In this document: one piece after another, positions 47,250 to 58,810 of the stretch
How the letters are laid out: the number at the start of each line of letters is the position of its first letter
How positions within the stretch are numbered: the first letter of the stretch is position 1
NCBI GenBank assembly: GCA_009694025.1
Contig: SHVZ01000006.1
Location: 1-64,000, forward strand
DNA length: 64,000 nucleotides
Origin: Alphaproteobacteria bacterium
Lineage (GTDB): Bacteria; Pseudomonadota; Alphaproteobacteria; SHVZ01
Reading direction: 5' to 3'
Made by a program: the position numbers and the translations under genes
The notes under the pieces: generated by a model
The model's database searches: none
What the model was told of the DNA's origin: nothing
The model's input: the letters and a program-made list of their open reading frames with translations, nothing else

Positions 47250-47585
47250 CTACGCGGCGGCCTCGTCCCTATTGCGGTAGGCAAGGGCGCAATGGGAGGT
47301 GCAATAGGGCCGCGACGGCGCCGCCTGCGCCCCGCAGAAATGGAACCCGGCCTCGCCCGGATGGCCGATCGGCCAGCGGCAGCCACGGTCGCTCACCATC
47401 GCAACCATGGCCGGCTTCGGCTTCGCCTTGGCCGGGCTGGGTTGGGAGAGTCCGATCCGGTGGGCTTTGCCGATGACGGCATTGCGTGTCACGCCGCCGC
47501 CGAGCGTCTCGGCGATCTGGCGTGCGCTCATGCCTTTCGCCCACATATCCTTGAGTTGCTGAACTCGGTCCTCGCTCCACTCCAC
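47250..47585 (-). CDS. gcrA: GcrA cell cycle regulator
   Basis: A 111-aa GcrA-family protein: the N-terminal DNA-binding segment EWSEDRVQQLKDMWAKGMSA and QIAETLGGGVTRNAVIGKAH, and a cysteine/histidine-bearing C-terminus (CRWPIGHPGEAGFHFCG, YCTSHCALAY). GcrA acts with sigma-70 at promoters carrying CcrM-methylated GANTC sites. GTG at 47585 is chosen because GGGAGG is six bases upstream and the family starts there. The protein is shorter than Caulobacter GcrA but the core is intact. It converges with the M81 pair. Confidence 0.93.
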   Translation of the reverse strand: MEWSEDRVQQLKDMWAKGMSARQIAETLGGGVTRNAVIGKAHRIGLSQPSPAKAKPKPAMVAMVSDRGCRWPIGHPGEAGFHFCGAQAAPSRPYCTSHCALAYRNRDEAAA

Positions 47586-47835
47586 GGTGGCCTCCCATCG
47601 AAGATCTAGGGGCATATCAACGTCGCTCTAACTATATTCGGTGGACGAGGCGAGAGCGAGTCATTTGCTGAGTCCCGCACGCCCCGGCCGACTCCGGGGC
47701 GGCGTCGGGCCGCGCCCATCGGCGAATCGGCCTTCCGCCGGCCTCGTGCCTGGCACGAAGTCCCCTGTGTTAGCCTTGGCGGTTCGAAATCCCCAATCCG
47801 CGATCCAGGGCTCAACAATCGGGAGAGTGAAGAGG

Positions 47836-49428
47836 ATGTCGAAACCCACGAATCGATGGGCGGGCGGACTGGTGGGGCTCGCGTCCTCGCTGGTCGTCGC
47901 TCTCGCCATTGCCCAACCCGCCTCGGCGCAAAAGGTTCTCCGCGTGGTCCCCCATGCCGACCTCAAGGTTCTGGACGGCTACCAGACGACGGCGACGATC
48001 ACCGGGATGCACATGATCTCGGTCTACGACACGCTGTTCTCATGGGACGAGAAGCTCGAAGTGAAGCCGCAGATGGTCGAGGGCTATACGGTCACGCCGG
48101 ACAAGCTGAAATACACCTTCACCCTCCGGCCGGGGCAGAAGTTCCATGACGGGACGCCGGTGACGTCCAAGGACGTCGTCGCGTCGGTCAAGCGCATGCT
48201 CGTGCGCGAGACCGTGGCGAAGGTGGCCGCTCCCTATGTCGCCAGCGTCGATGGCATCGACGACAAGACCTTCTCGATCACGCTGAAGGAGCCCTTCGGC
48301 TTCCTGACGCTGATGCTCCCGGGCACTTCGACCGCCTATGCCGGCATCTTCCGGGAGAAGGAGGCGCTGACCGATCCGAACACGCCGATCACCGAGACCA
48401 TCGGCTCGGGTCCCTTCACCTTCAACAGGGCCGAGTGGGTCCCCGGCGCCAAGGTCGTCTACGACAAGAACAAGAACTACGTGCCGAGGAGCGAGCCGCA
48501 GAGCGCGCTTGCCGGCGGCAAGGTCGTCAAGCTCGACCGGGTCGAATACAAGGTCATCCCGGATGCGGCGACCGCCTTTTCCGCGCTGGGCGCGGGCGAG
48601 GTCGACCTTCTCGATCAGCCGACCCTCGATCTGATCCCGACCGTGGAGAAGAATCCGGACGTGGTCATCACCAACCCGACGCTGCTCGAGAACTACGGCG
48701 GGCTCCGTCCGAACGTGCTGTTCCCGCCCTTCAACCATCCGAAGGCCCGCCAGGCCCTGGCACTGATGGTCAATCAGGCCGAGTACGCCCAGGCCGCCTA
48801 CGGCGACCGGAAGTACTGGCGCACCTGCATGTCGATGCTGGTCTGCGGCGGTCCGTTCGGCAGCGAGGCCGGTGGCGAGCCCTACGCCAAGCAGGACCTG
48901 GAGAAGGCCCGCCAGCTCCTGAAGGAGTCCGGGTACAACGGCGAGAAGATCGTGGTGATCGGCGCCGCCGACATCCCGAGCCTGAACGCGCTGACGCTGA
49001 TGACGATCGAGAACCTGAAGAAGATCGGCGCCAACGTCGAGCCGGTCATCGCCGACTGGGGCTCGATCGTCACCCGGCGCTCCAAGATGGACCCGCCGGA
49101 CAAGGGCGGCTGGCACATCTTCCACACCACCTTCGGCGGCCCCGGCGGCTCGAACCCGCTGACCAGCCTTCCCGCCGCCACGGCCTGCGAGAAGTCCTGG
49201 TTCGGCTGGCCGTGCGACAAGGTCGCGTCGGACATCCTGGCCAAGTTCGCGGCCGAGACCGATCCGGCGAAACAGAAGGAGATCGGCGTCGAGTACCAGA
49301 AACGCTTGTGGGAGGTGATCCCGTTCGTGCCGCTGGCTCAGTACACGCAGCCGATTCCCCACCGCAAGAACGTGACCGGCACCGTCAAGTCGCCGATCCA
49401 GTTCTTCTGGGGCATCGACAAGTCCTGA
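47836..49428 (+). CDS. ABC transporter substrate-binding protein, family 5
   Basis: A 530-aa exported binding protein of the peptide/nickel (SBP_bac_5) family. The signal peptide ends near QPASAQ and the mature chain begins KVLRVVPHADLKVLDGYQTT. GQKFHDGTPVTSKDVVASVKR and TIGSGPFTFNRAEWVPGAKV are typical internal segments. It closely resembles the binding protein at 49502. No permease or ATPase gene is present nearby, so it must use a transporter encoded elsewhere. GGGAGAG lies eight bases before the ATG. Confidence 0.92.
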   Translation: MSKPTNRWAGGLVGLASSLVVALAIAQPASAQKVLRVVPHADLKVLDGYQTTATITGMHMISVYDTLFSWDEKLEVKPQMVEGYTVTPDKLKYTFTLRPGQKFHDGTPVTSKDVVASVKRMLVRETVAKVAAPYVASVDGIDDKTFSITLKEPFGFLTLMLPGTSTAYAGIFREKEALTDPNTPITETIGSGPFTFNRAEWVPGAKVVYDKNKNYVPRSEPQSALAGGKVVKLDRVEYKVIPDAATAFSALGAGEVDLLDQPTLDLIPTVEKNPDVVITNPTLLENYGGLRPNVLFPPFNHPKARQALALMVNQAEYAQAAYGDRKYWRTCMSMLVCGGPFGSEAGGEPYAKQDLEKARQLLKESGYNGEKIVVIGAADIPSLNALTLMTIENLKKIGANVEPVIADWGSIVTRRSKMDPPDKGGWHIFHTTFGGPGGSNPLTSLPAATACEKSWFGWPCDKVASDILAKFAAETDPAKQKEIGVEYQKRLWEVIPFVPLAQYTQPIPHRKNVTGTVKSPIQFFWGIDKS

Positions 49429-49451
49429 CGCCCCGGCGTCCGGGCAAAGAA

Positions 49452-49483
49452 AAGGGCGGCGCGACTTTCGTCGCGCCGCCCTT
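49452..49483. terminator. Bidirectional terminator between two binding-protein genes
   Basis: A perfect 14-bp stem, AAGGGCGGCGCGAC / GTCGCGCCGCCCTT, with loop TTTC, between convergent genes ending at 49428 and 49502. On the minus strand the stem is followed by TTCTTTG, giving a short U tract. Confidence 0.8.
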
Positions 49484-49501
49484 CTCGCTTTCAGGCCGAC
49501 G

Positions 49502-51088
49502 TCAGCTCTTGTCGACGTTCCAGAAGGCGATGATGGTCGACTTCAGGAGGCCGGTGACGTTCTTGCGGAAGAACGTCGGCTGGCTGTACTGGCCGGTGAC
49601 CGCCAGCGGCGAAACCTCGAACAGACGCTTGTGATAGGCCTCGGCGAGGCGCTTCTGGTCTGCCGGCGTGGCCGCCGCCAGGAACTGGTCGCGCAGCTTC
49701 ATCGCTTCTTGGTCGCACGGCCAGCCGAACCAGTTCTTCTGCGCGCAGTCGGCGTTGACGGCGACGTTGGTCAGCGGGTGGTGCATGGAGACGCCGCCCC
49801 AGGTGGTGTGGAAGATGTTCCAGCCGCCCTGCTCCGGAGCCTCCTTCTTCGCCCGCCGGGTGACGATCGAGCCCCAGTCCGCCAGCACGACCTCGACGTT
49901 GCCGCCGATCGCCTTCAGCTTATCCGCGGTAACCAGCGTCATCGCGTGGAGCGAGGGAAGATCGGAGGCGCCGATGATGGTGATCTTCTCGCCCTTGTAT
50001 CCGGACTCGGCAAGGAGCTGCCTCGCCTTGGCCATGTCGGCTTTCCTGTAGGGCTCCGATCCCGCGTCGGTGCCGAAGGGCGCGCCGCAGACGAAGTAGG
50101 AATAGCAGACGCTCCACAGCCGCTCGTCGTCACCGAAGCCGGCGCGGAGATAGTCGAGCTGGTCGACCATCATCTGCAGCGCCTGGCGCGCCTTCACGTT
50201 GTTGAAGGGCGGGTGCAGGTGGTTCGGGCGGATGACGCCGACCGCCGGAACCGGGAACAGCGCCTCCATCCTGACGTCCGGGTTGTTCTTGACCAGCTTC
50301 ACCATGTCGAGCGGAGGCTGGTCGACCAGGTCGACCTCGCCCTGGTTGAGCGCGGCGATCGAGGTCGCGGAATCCGGGATGACCTTGTATTCGACCCGGT
50401 CGATCTTGACGACCTTGCCGCCGGAAAGCCCGCTCGGCGGCTCGGCGCGCGCCACGTAATCCTTGTTCCGGTCGTAGATGACCTTCGAGCCCGGGACCCA
50501 CTCGGCCTTGTTGAAGGTGAAGGGACCGGAGCCGATGGTCTCGGTGACCACCGTGCCGATGTCGACCGAGGCCTCCTTCTCGCGCATGATGATCGGAAGC
50601 TGGCCGCCGGACGACGCGAGCGAGAAGAGGACCGGACCGTAGGGCTCCTTCAGCTTCAGGGTGAAGGTCTTGTCGTCGGTCGCCTCCAGCGACGCCATCC
50701 GGTCCTGGAGAGAGCCGCCGACCGAATCCTTCTTCATCCAGCGGGTCAGCGAGGCGACCACGTCCTTGGATGTCACCGGCGAGCCGTCATGGAACTTGAG
50801 GCCGGGGCGAAGCGTGAAGGTGTAGGTGAGGCTGTCGGCCGAGACCTTGTGGTCGGCGACCATCTGCGGCTTCGCCTCGAGCTTCTCGTCCCAGTTGTAG
50901 AGGAAGTCGTAGATCGCGACGCCGTGCATCAGCGTGATGGTGGCGGTGGTCGTAGTCGGGTCGAGAACCTTGAGGTCGGCGTGCGGCACCACCCGCAGCA
51001 CCTTCTGGGCCGCGGCCGGCGTGGCCGCGAGTCCGATCGCAGCGGCGACGGCCATCGCCGCGCCGAAGATCCTGGGAATCGCTGTCAT
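49502..51088 (-). CDS. ABC transporter substrate-binding protein, family 5 (paralogue)
   Basis: A 528-aa binding protein with signal peptide (MAVAAAIGLAATPAAAQ) and mature start KVLRVVPHADLKVLDPTTTT, nearly the same as the gene at 47836. LKFHDGSPVTSKDVVASLTRWM and TIGSGPFTFNKAEWVPGSKV confirm the family. It is convergent with its paralogue across a strong hairpin. Again no permease or ATPase gene adjoins. The pair and the M81 peptidases suggest uptake of peptides followed by hydrolysis; this is inference. Confidence 0.92.
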   Translation of the reverse strand: MTAIPRIFGAAMAVAAAIGLAATPAAAQKVLRVVPHADLKVLDPTTTTATITLMHGVAIYDFLYNWDEKLEAKPQMVADHKVSADSLTYTFTLRPGLKFHDGSPVTSKDVVASLTRWMKKDSVGGSLQDRMASLEATDDKTFTLKLKEPYGPVLFSLASSGGQLPIIMREKEASVDIGTVVTETIGSGPFTFNKAEWVPGSKVIYDRNKDYVARAEPPSGLSGGKVVKIDRVEYKVIPDSATSIAALNQGEVDLVDQPPLDMVKLVKNNPDVRMEALFPVPAVGVIRPNHLHPPFNNVKARQALQMMVDQLDYLRAGFGDDERLWSVCYSYFVCGAPFGTDAGSEPYRKADMAKARQLLAESGYKGEKITIIGASDLPSLHAMTLVTADKLKAIGGNVEVVLADWGSIVTRRAKKEAPEQGGWNIFHTTWGGVSMHHPLTNVAVNADCAQKNWFGWPCDQEAMKLRDQFLAAATPADQKRLAEAYHKRLFEVSPLAVTGQYSQPTFFRKNVTGLLKSTIIAFWNVDKS

Positions 51089-51219
51089 CGATGTCGTCTC
51101 CCTGATGATTGGCGGGAGCGAGGCCCCCTGACTCTTGCGGCTTCGCAGACCGCTCCCGCCTCCCGATGCAGGGAGGCTAGCAGTCCTGCGCCGTCACGAA
51201 CAGATCGTAGGTAGCCCCC

Positions 51220-51660
51220 CTACCCACGCCCTTCTCCGCCCTCGGCCTTCTTCGCCCGCGAGAAGCGGACGAGGGCCATCTCGTCCAGGTCGTTCTGGTC
51301 GAGCTTCGCCAGACGTTGCGCTTCGCGCTTCTCGCGGTTGGCCTGGGTGATCTCAGCCTGCTTCAACTCGAGGAAGAGGCCGGAGAGCTCGTCGCGCACC
51401 CGCTCGACCTCGACGTCGGCGGCGCGGATCGCGTTCTCCGCGTCCGCGCGCCGCTTGAGGAAACGTTTGGCGTAGTTGGCGTAACCCTGGCCGGCCTCGT
51501 AGGACGCGCTCGCCGCCTGCTGTTCGCGCTTGAGCTCGGCCTCCAACGCGATCAGCGCCTGCCGGCAGGCCTCGGCCACGGCCTCGCGCTCGGCAAGCTC
51601 GCGCCGCTTCTCGTCGACGCGCCACTGCACCAGGCGGATGAGGCTGCCGAGATCCTTCAC
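51220..51660 (-). CDS. fliJ: Flagellar export chaperone FliJ-like protein
   Basis: A 146-aa, almost wholly helical, highly charged protein (LGSLIRLVQWRVDEKRRELAE, then LKRRADAENAIRAADVEVERVRDELSG), typical of FliJ coiled coils. FliJ links the FliI ATPase to the export gate. GTG start is one base after the fliI stop. Sequence conservation in FliJ is low; the position next to fliI carries much of the identification. Confidence 0.87.
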   Translation of the reverse strand: MKDLGSLIRLVQWRVDEKRRELAEREAVAEACRQALIALEAELKREQQAASASYEAGQGYANYAKRFLKRRADAENAIRAADVEVERVRDELSGLFLELKQAEITQANREKREAQRLAKLDQNDLDEMALVRFSRAKKAEGGEGRG

Positions 51661-51661
51661 G

Positions 51662-53002
51662 TCATGCCGCGGGCGGCGGGTTGTTCAGGATCTGGGCGAG
51701 CTGGGCATAGCCGGTGGCGAGATCGCAGCGTTCGTCCTTATCCTGCTTGAGGAAGCCTTCCAGCAGCGGGTTGTAGGCGATCGCCTGGTCGACCTGGGGA
51801 TCGGTACCGCGCCGATAGGCGCCGAGGCGGATCAGCTCCGCCATGTCCTCGTAGGTGCTGAGGAGCGCGCGGGCCCGCACCACCAGATCGTTCTCCTCGG
51901 GGTTGTTGCAGGCCGGCATGGCGCGCGAGATCGAGCGCAGCAGGTTGATCGCCGGATAGCGTCCGCGCTCGGCGATCTGGCGCTCCAGCACGATGTGGCC
52001 GTCGATGATGCCACGGACGGCGTCGGCGATCGGCTCGTTGTGGTCGTCGCCTTCGACCAGCACGGCGAAGAGGCCGGTGATCGCCCCCTTGCCGGTGCCG
52101 GGCCCGGCGCGTTCGAGCAGGCGCGGAAGCTCGGTGAAGACCGTCGGCGTGTAGCCCTTGGAGGCCGGCGGCTCACCGGCGGAGAGGCCGATCTCGCGCT
52201 GGGCCATGGCGAATCGCGTGATCGAATCGATCAGGCACAGCACCTCCATGTCCTGGTCGCGGAAGTACTCGCTCACGGTCAGCGTCAGGTAGGCGGCCTG
52301 GCGGCGCATCAGCGGCGATTCGTCCGAGGTCGCGACGACTATGACCGAGCGCGCCAATCCCTCGGGCCCGAGGATGTCCTGGATGAACTCCTGCACCTCG
52401 CGGCCGCGCTCGCCGACCAGGCCGATGACGTTGACGTCGGCCGAGGTATAGCGGGCGATCATCGACATCGTCACCGACTTGCCGACGCCCGAGCCGGCGA
52501 AGATGCCCATGCGCTGGCCTTCGACGGTGGTGAGGAAGGTGTTGAGGGCGCGCACGCCCAGATCGACCTTGCCGCCGAGGCGGCGGCGGGCATGGGCCGG
52601 CGGCGGGTTGGCCCGGAGCGGATAGGGGACGCGGCCGTTGCCGAGCGGGCCGAGGCCGTCCATCGGGTCGCCCATGGCGTTCACCACGCGGCCGAGCCAG
52701 GACTTGTCGGGAAAGGCGACGGGCTCGGATTCCGCCACCTCGGCCCGGCTGCCGACGCCGACCCCCTCGAGGCTGACGAAGGGCATGACCAGGGCCCGGT
52801 CCTTGCGGAATCCCACAACCTCGCAAGGCACCCGCCGGCCGCCGCGGGCAAGCAGATGGCAGCGGTCGCCGATCGAAAGCTGGCGTTCGACGCCGCCGAC
52901 CTCGACCAGCATGCCGAGGATCGAGGCGACCCGGCCGAACAGCCGGTACTCCGACAGCTTCTCAAGCTGGTCGACGGCCTGTCTCAACGGGTTGACGTGC
53001 AT
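51662..53002 (-). CDS. fliI: Flagellum-specific ATP synthase
   Basis: A 446-aa export ATPase: Walker A GSGVGKS near residue 180, [43 protein letters not shown] and [32 protein letters not shown]. It powers unfolding of flagellar export substrates. ATG at 53002 matches the family start; an upstream ATG at 53080 overlaps the ctrA control region. It is transcribed divergently from ctrA and followed by fliJ; no other flagellar gene is in the window. Confidence 0.95.
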   Translation of the reverse strand: MHVNPLRQAVDQLEKLSEYRLFGRVASILGMLVEVGGVERQLSIGDRCHLLARGGRRVPCEVVGFRKDRALVMPFVSLEGVGVGSRAEVAESEPVAFPDKSWLGRVVNAMGDPMDGLGPLGNGRVPYPLRANPPPAHARRRLGGKVDLGVRALNTFLTTVEGQRMGIFAGSGVGKSVTMSMIARYTSADVNVIGLVGERGREVQEFIQDILGPEGLARSVIVVATSDESPLMRRQAAYLTLTVSEYFRDQDMEVLCLIDSITRFAMAQREIGLSAGEPPASKGYTPTVFTELPRLLERAGPGTGKGAITGLFAVLVEGDDHNEPIADAVRGIIDGHIVLERQIAERGRYPAINLLRSISRAMPACNNPEENDLVVRARALLSTYEDMAELIRLGAYRRGTDPQVDQAIAYNPLLEGFLKQDKDERCDLATGYAQLAQILNNPPPAA

Positions 53003-53122
53003 CGGCCCAGCCCCACAAGGGTTTGATGATCCCGGCGGTCCCGCGTTTGTGATGCTGCGCCGGGCGGAGCGACGGCGCATCCTATCACGGAAGCGGGAGG
53101 AGGGCGCCCGTCGACCGTGCTG

Positions 53123-53177
53123 TTAACTAAGTTTTAGGAACTTGTTAATAGGATCGGTTAACCTTCATGGGGGTTAA
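53123..53177 (+). promoter_or_regulatory. Candidate CtrA-binding region upstream of ctrA and fliI
   Basis: TTAA-N7-TTAG at 53123-53137 is one mismatch from the CtrA box TTAA-N7-TTAA, and further TTAA tetramers occur at 53145, 53158 and 53174, four in 55 bp of otherwise GC-rich DNA. It lies in the shared fliI/ctrA intergenic region, where CtrA autoregulation and flagellar control would be expected. Confidence 0.55.
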
Positions 53178-53179
53178 CG

Positions 53180-53878
53180 ATGCGTGTCCTTCTGGTTGAA
53201 GACGATTCCGCCACCGCGCGGTCCATCGAGCTGATGCTCCGCTCCAGCGGCTTCGTCGTCGATACGAGCGAGCTCGGCGAGGACGGGATCGAGGGCGGCA
53301 AGCTCTACGACTACGACATCATCCTCCTCGACCTGATGTTGCCGGACATCGACGGCTATGAGGTGCTGCGGCGGCTCCGCACCCAGAAAGTGCGGACGCC
53401 AATCCTGATTCTTTCCGGCCTCTCGGAGATGGACAACAAGATCAAGGGTCTCGGCTTCGGCGCCGACGACTACCTGACCAAGCCCTTCGACCGCCGCGAG
53501 CTGATCGCGCGCATCCAGGCGATCGTGCGCCGGTCCAAGGGCCATGCCGCCTCGGTGCTCCGCACCGGGCGCCTTAGCGTCGACCTCGGCGCCCACAAGG
53601 TCGAGATCGACGGCAACCCCGTGCACCTGACTGCCAAGGAGTACGGCATTCTCGAGCTTCTCTCGCTCCGCAAGGGCACGACGCTGACCAAGGAGATGTT
53701 CCTCAACCACCTCTACGGCGGCATGGACGAGCCGGAGCCGAAGATCATCGACGTCTTCATCTGCAAGCTCCGGAAGAAGATCGCCAAGGCCTCCGGCGGC
53801 GACAACTTCATCGAGACGGTCTGGGGCCGGGGCTACGTGCTCAAGGACCCGGCCGAGGTGAAGGCCAAGGCGAGCTGA
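53180..53878 (+). CDS. ctrA: Cell-cycle response regulator CtrA
   Basis: A 232-aa OmpR/PhoB-type regulator. Receiver: acidic E7-D8-D9, phospho-acceptor Asp51 ([10 protein letters not shown]), and Lys in LTKPFD. DNA-binding domain: [58 protein letters not shown], all CtrA-specific. It controls flagellar and cell-division genes and is phosphorylated through ChpT. The C-terminal KAKAS lacks the AA signal of Caulobacter CtrA that directs ClpXP proteolysis. The gene converges with chpT. Confidence 0.97.
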   Translation: MRVLLVEDDSATARSIELMLRSSGFVVDTSELGEDGIEGGKLYDYDIILLDLMLPDIDGYEVLRRLRTQKVRTPILILSGLSEMDNKIKGLGFGADDYLTKPFDRRELIARIQAIVRRSKGHAASVLRTGRLSVDLGAHKVEIDGNPVHLTAKEYGILELLSLRKGTTLTKEMFLNHLYGGMDEPEPKIIDVFICKLRKKIAKASGGDNFIETVWGRGYVLKDPAEVKAKAS

Positions 53879-53889
53879 CATCGCCGCCC

Positions 53890-53924
53890 GCCCCGGCCGC
53901 AAGCGCCGGCGCGGGGCCTTGTTT
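53890..53924 (+). terminator. Terminator after ctrA
   Basis: Stem GCCCCG-GCCG (53890-53899) pairs with CGGC-CGGGGC (53907-53917) with one bulged G, followed by CCTTGTTT. The T-rich tail overlaps the chpT stop codon on the other strand. Confidence 0.65.
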
Positions 53925-54567
53925 AGGCCAGCTTCAGCGTGAAGCCGACGCGGTCGGTGGACGCCTCCGTGACCACCTTGGCGCCGATCGCCTGGGCGAG
54001 GCGACCGACATAGGCGGCGCCGACGCTCCTCGGCTCGAGGCTGGCCGGATCCGGGGCCGTGCCGGCGGCAAACGCCGACAGGACGGCTTCGGCCACAGCC
54101 TCGATCCGCGCGCCCGTCCCGGTCGCGACCACGCGCCCGCCCGCCGGGGCGTCGACCGCGACCGCAAGCGTGCCGCCCCGCGGCAGGGATTCGGCGGCAA
54201 GCGCGATCAGCCCAGAGAGAACCTTGAGCCCGCTTCGCGGCAGGGCGGTCGCCGCGTCCTCGGGCCGGGCCGGCCAGTCGAGCGCGACCTTGCCGCCGGC
54301 GAGGAAACCCTCGGCGAAACCCCGCACCTGCTGGACGCTCTGGCCCTCGTCATGGCCGGCGAAACCGTAGGCGACGCGGAAGAAGGAGATCCGCTTCGTC
54401 GCCCGGTCGGCCGATGAGGCGACCAGGTCGAGGGCATCCTTCCGCGTGGTGTCGTCGAGCTCCGAAAGGAGCTCGACCCCGATGGCGATCGCACCGACCG
54501 GGTTGATCAGGTCGTGGCAGAGGCGGGAGGCAAGCATTTCCGCCAGCTTGAGATCGAAGGCGCTCAT
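53923..54567 (-). CDS. chpT: Histidine phosphotransferase ChpT
   Basis: A 214-aa protein with the ChpT signature LASRLCHDLINPVGAIAIGVELL; His18 is the phospho-carrier that relays from CckA to CtrA and CpdR. The C-terminal half is the ATPase-like fold without ATP-binding motifs. ATG at 54567 follows AAGGGA at six bases; ATGs at 54582 and farther upstream are less supported. It is convergent with ctrA, 45 bp apart, so partners of one phosphorelay share a locus. Confidence 0.95.
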   Translation of the reverse strand: MSAFDLKLAEMLASRLCHDLINPVGAIAIGVELLSELDDTTRKDALDLVASSADRATKRISFFRVAYGFAGHDEGQSVQQVRGFAEGFLAGGKVALDWPARPEDAATALPRSGLKVLSGLIALAAESLPRGGTLAVAVDAPAGGRVVATGTGARIEAVAEAVLSAFAAGTAPDPASLEPRSVGAAYVGRLAQAIGAKVVTEASTDRVGFTLKLA

Positions 54568-54720
54568 CGGTGTCCCTTGCATCGCGGTCAACCCATACGG
54601 CACGCGGCCGGATTTCCCAAGTTCCGTTCCGGCCCCGCCGTCCCGGCCGGGCGACGGGTACCCGTCGCCCGCACGGCCGACTTTGCCTATATTGCAAGCA
54701 GACCATCGGAGCCAACGCCT

Positions 54721-54906
54721 TTGTCCGCTGACCTCGCCCCCGGCGCCCTGGTGCGCCACCCCGACCGCCCGGACTGGGGCCTGGGCCAGGTCCAGTCGGC
54801 GATCGGCGGGCGCATCACCGTCAATTTCGAGAACGCCGGCAAGCTCCTGATCAACGCCGACGTGGTCACCCTCGAAGAAGTCGCCGCGGCGACCGAAGCG
54901 GAGTAG
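54721..54906 (+). CDS. DUF3553 family small protein
   Basis: A 61-aa protein with the DUF3553 signature LAPGALVRHPDRPDWGLGQV and GGRITVNFENAGKLLI. The only start that matches the family is TTG at 54721, preceded at eight bases by GGAG. Small domains of this type resemble the beta-barrel of helicase-associated proteins, but function is unknown. It lies 11 bp before the exported-protein gene. Confidence 0.8.
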   Translation: MSADLAPGALVRHPDRPDWGLGQVQSAIGGRITVNFENAGKLLINADVVTLEEVAAATEAE

Positions 54907-54917
54907 ACTGCACGGCG

Positions 54918-55322
54918 ATGTTTCGCGCCCTCATCCTCATCTTCGCCGTCTTCGGCGTGCCCGTCGTCGCCGCACTGACGGTGCCGTCGGTCGCGTTGGC
55001 GCAATCGAAGGAAGAAAAGGCCAAGAAGGCGAAGGAAAAGCAGCGGGGCGCGCCGGGCAAGAAGCAGGAGCCGGTAATCAGCCAGCTTCCGGGCATCAGC
55101 GACGACGCCCGATGCCAAGCGGAGATCGCTGTTGCCGCCTTCAAGCGGCTGGGGGCTCTATCGGTGCTGCTCTACATGCCGAGCGGGCTCGCCAACGCCG
55201 CCGCCGCCGGCAACACCGCCGCTTTCGGCTATTGCGCGCAGAATCCGAAAGCCTGCGCCGACTCGGCCGAGGTGCTGCTGCCCAAGGTCGGCGAGCTGCC
55301 GCCGAGCTGCGAAGACGGCTAA
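54918..55322 (+). CDS. Exported protein of unknown function
   Basis: A 134-aa protein with a signal peptide (LILIFAVFGVPVVAALTVPS, cleaved near VALAQ), then a Lys-rich stretch (KEEKAKKAKEKQRGAPGKKQ) and a domain with cysteines in DDARCQAEI, GYCAQNPKACADS and PSCEDG. Four cysteines in the mature region suggest disulphides in the periplasm. I do not recognise the family. Its stop overlaps the mobA stop on the opposite strand. Confidence 0.75.
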   Translation: MFRALILIFAVFGVPVVAALTVPSVALAQSKEEKAKKAKEKQRGAPGKKQEPVISQLPGISDDARCQAEIAVAAFKRLGALSVLLYMPSGLANAAAAGNTAAFGYCAQNPKACADSAEVLLPKVGELPPSCEDG

Positions 55323-55927
55323 CCCGAGACCAGCCGCTCGGCCGCAGCCAGATCCTCCGGCGTATTGACGTTGAAGAACGGGTCGACGGGATCGGCCGGG
55401 AAATCGACGATGGCGAGACGGTGACGCCCGGTCCAGGCGTCGACCTTGCGCACACCCTCCTCGGTGACCGCCCGACGGAGATCTTCCCTGAGACTGAGCG
55501 GCCAGAGACCGATGACCGGGTGTGGGCGGCCATGTGAGGCGACGCAGACGAGTTCGGCCCCCTCCTCGGTGGCGACGATCAGGCGTGAGACGAGGTCGCG
55601 CGGCAGGAATGGCGCATCGGTCGCCGCCGTCGCGATCCAGACCGCGTCGGGCGCGTGGGCCGCGGCCCAGTCGAGCCCGGCCAGCACGCCGGCAAGCGGG
55701 CCGGCGAACCCTTCGACCGAATCCGCGACCACCGGCAACCCGGTCGCGGCGAAGCGCCGGGGATCGCCATTGGCATTGAGGATGATCGGCCCGACCTGGG
55801 GCCTCAGGCGATCGATGACGCGTTCGAGGATGGGCCGGCCGCCGAGCAGCCTCAAGCTCTTGTCGCCGCCGCCCATGCGCCGGGACTGTCCCCCGGCCAG
55901 CAGGACGCCGACGACGCTCCGGGTCAT
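55319..55927 (-). CDS. mobA: Molybdenum cofactor guanylyltransferase
   Basis: A 202-aa enzyme that attaches GMP to molybdopterin. Nucleotide motif GVLLAGGQSRRMGGGDKSL at residues ~7-25, then ILNANGDPRRF, VVADSVEGFAGPLAGVLAGL and TDAPFLP. ATG at 55927 is five bases after the alaS stop. The same frame stays open far upstream inside alaS, but that is a shadow of alaS coding. Confidence 0.93.
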   Translation of the reverse strand: MTRSVVGVLLAGGQSRRMGGGDKSLRLLGGRPILERVIDRLRPQVGPIILNANGDPRRFAATGLPVVADSVEGFAGPLAGVLAGLDWAAAHAPDAVWIATAATDAPFLPRDLVSRLIVATEEGAELVCVASHGRPHPVIGLWPLSLREDLRRAVTEEGVRKVDAWTGRHRLAIVDFPADPVDPFFNVNTPEDLAAAERLVSG

Positions 55928-55932
55928 CGCGG

Positions 55933-58581
<2,649 letters not shown>

Positions 58582-58810
58582 GGCTAAGGGGTGCCCTTGC
58601 GCGGAGGTCCGGCCGGGCGCGGTTGAGACGATCGGCGATCCCGGGAAAACGCTTCTATCCCCAGGCTTTGGGCGTGTCTAGGCACCATTCCGAACTCTTC
58701 CGCGGGGATTCCCCGACGATCCCGGCGCCTGCGGCCGGCCGGAGCCGCTTCGGGGTTGCATCGGCGGGCATGGTCGGATCATCTGGCGGCGGACGTTTCC
58801 TCCGGAGCCG

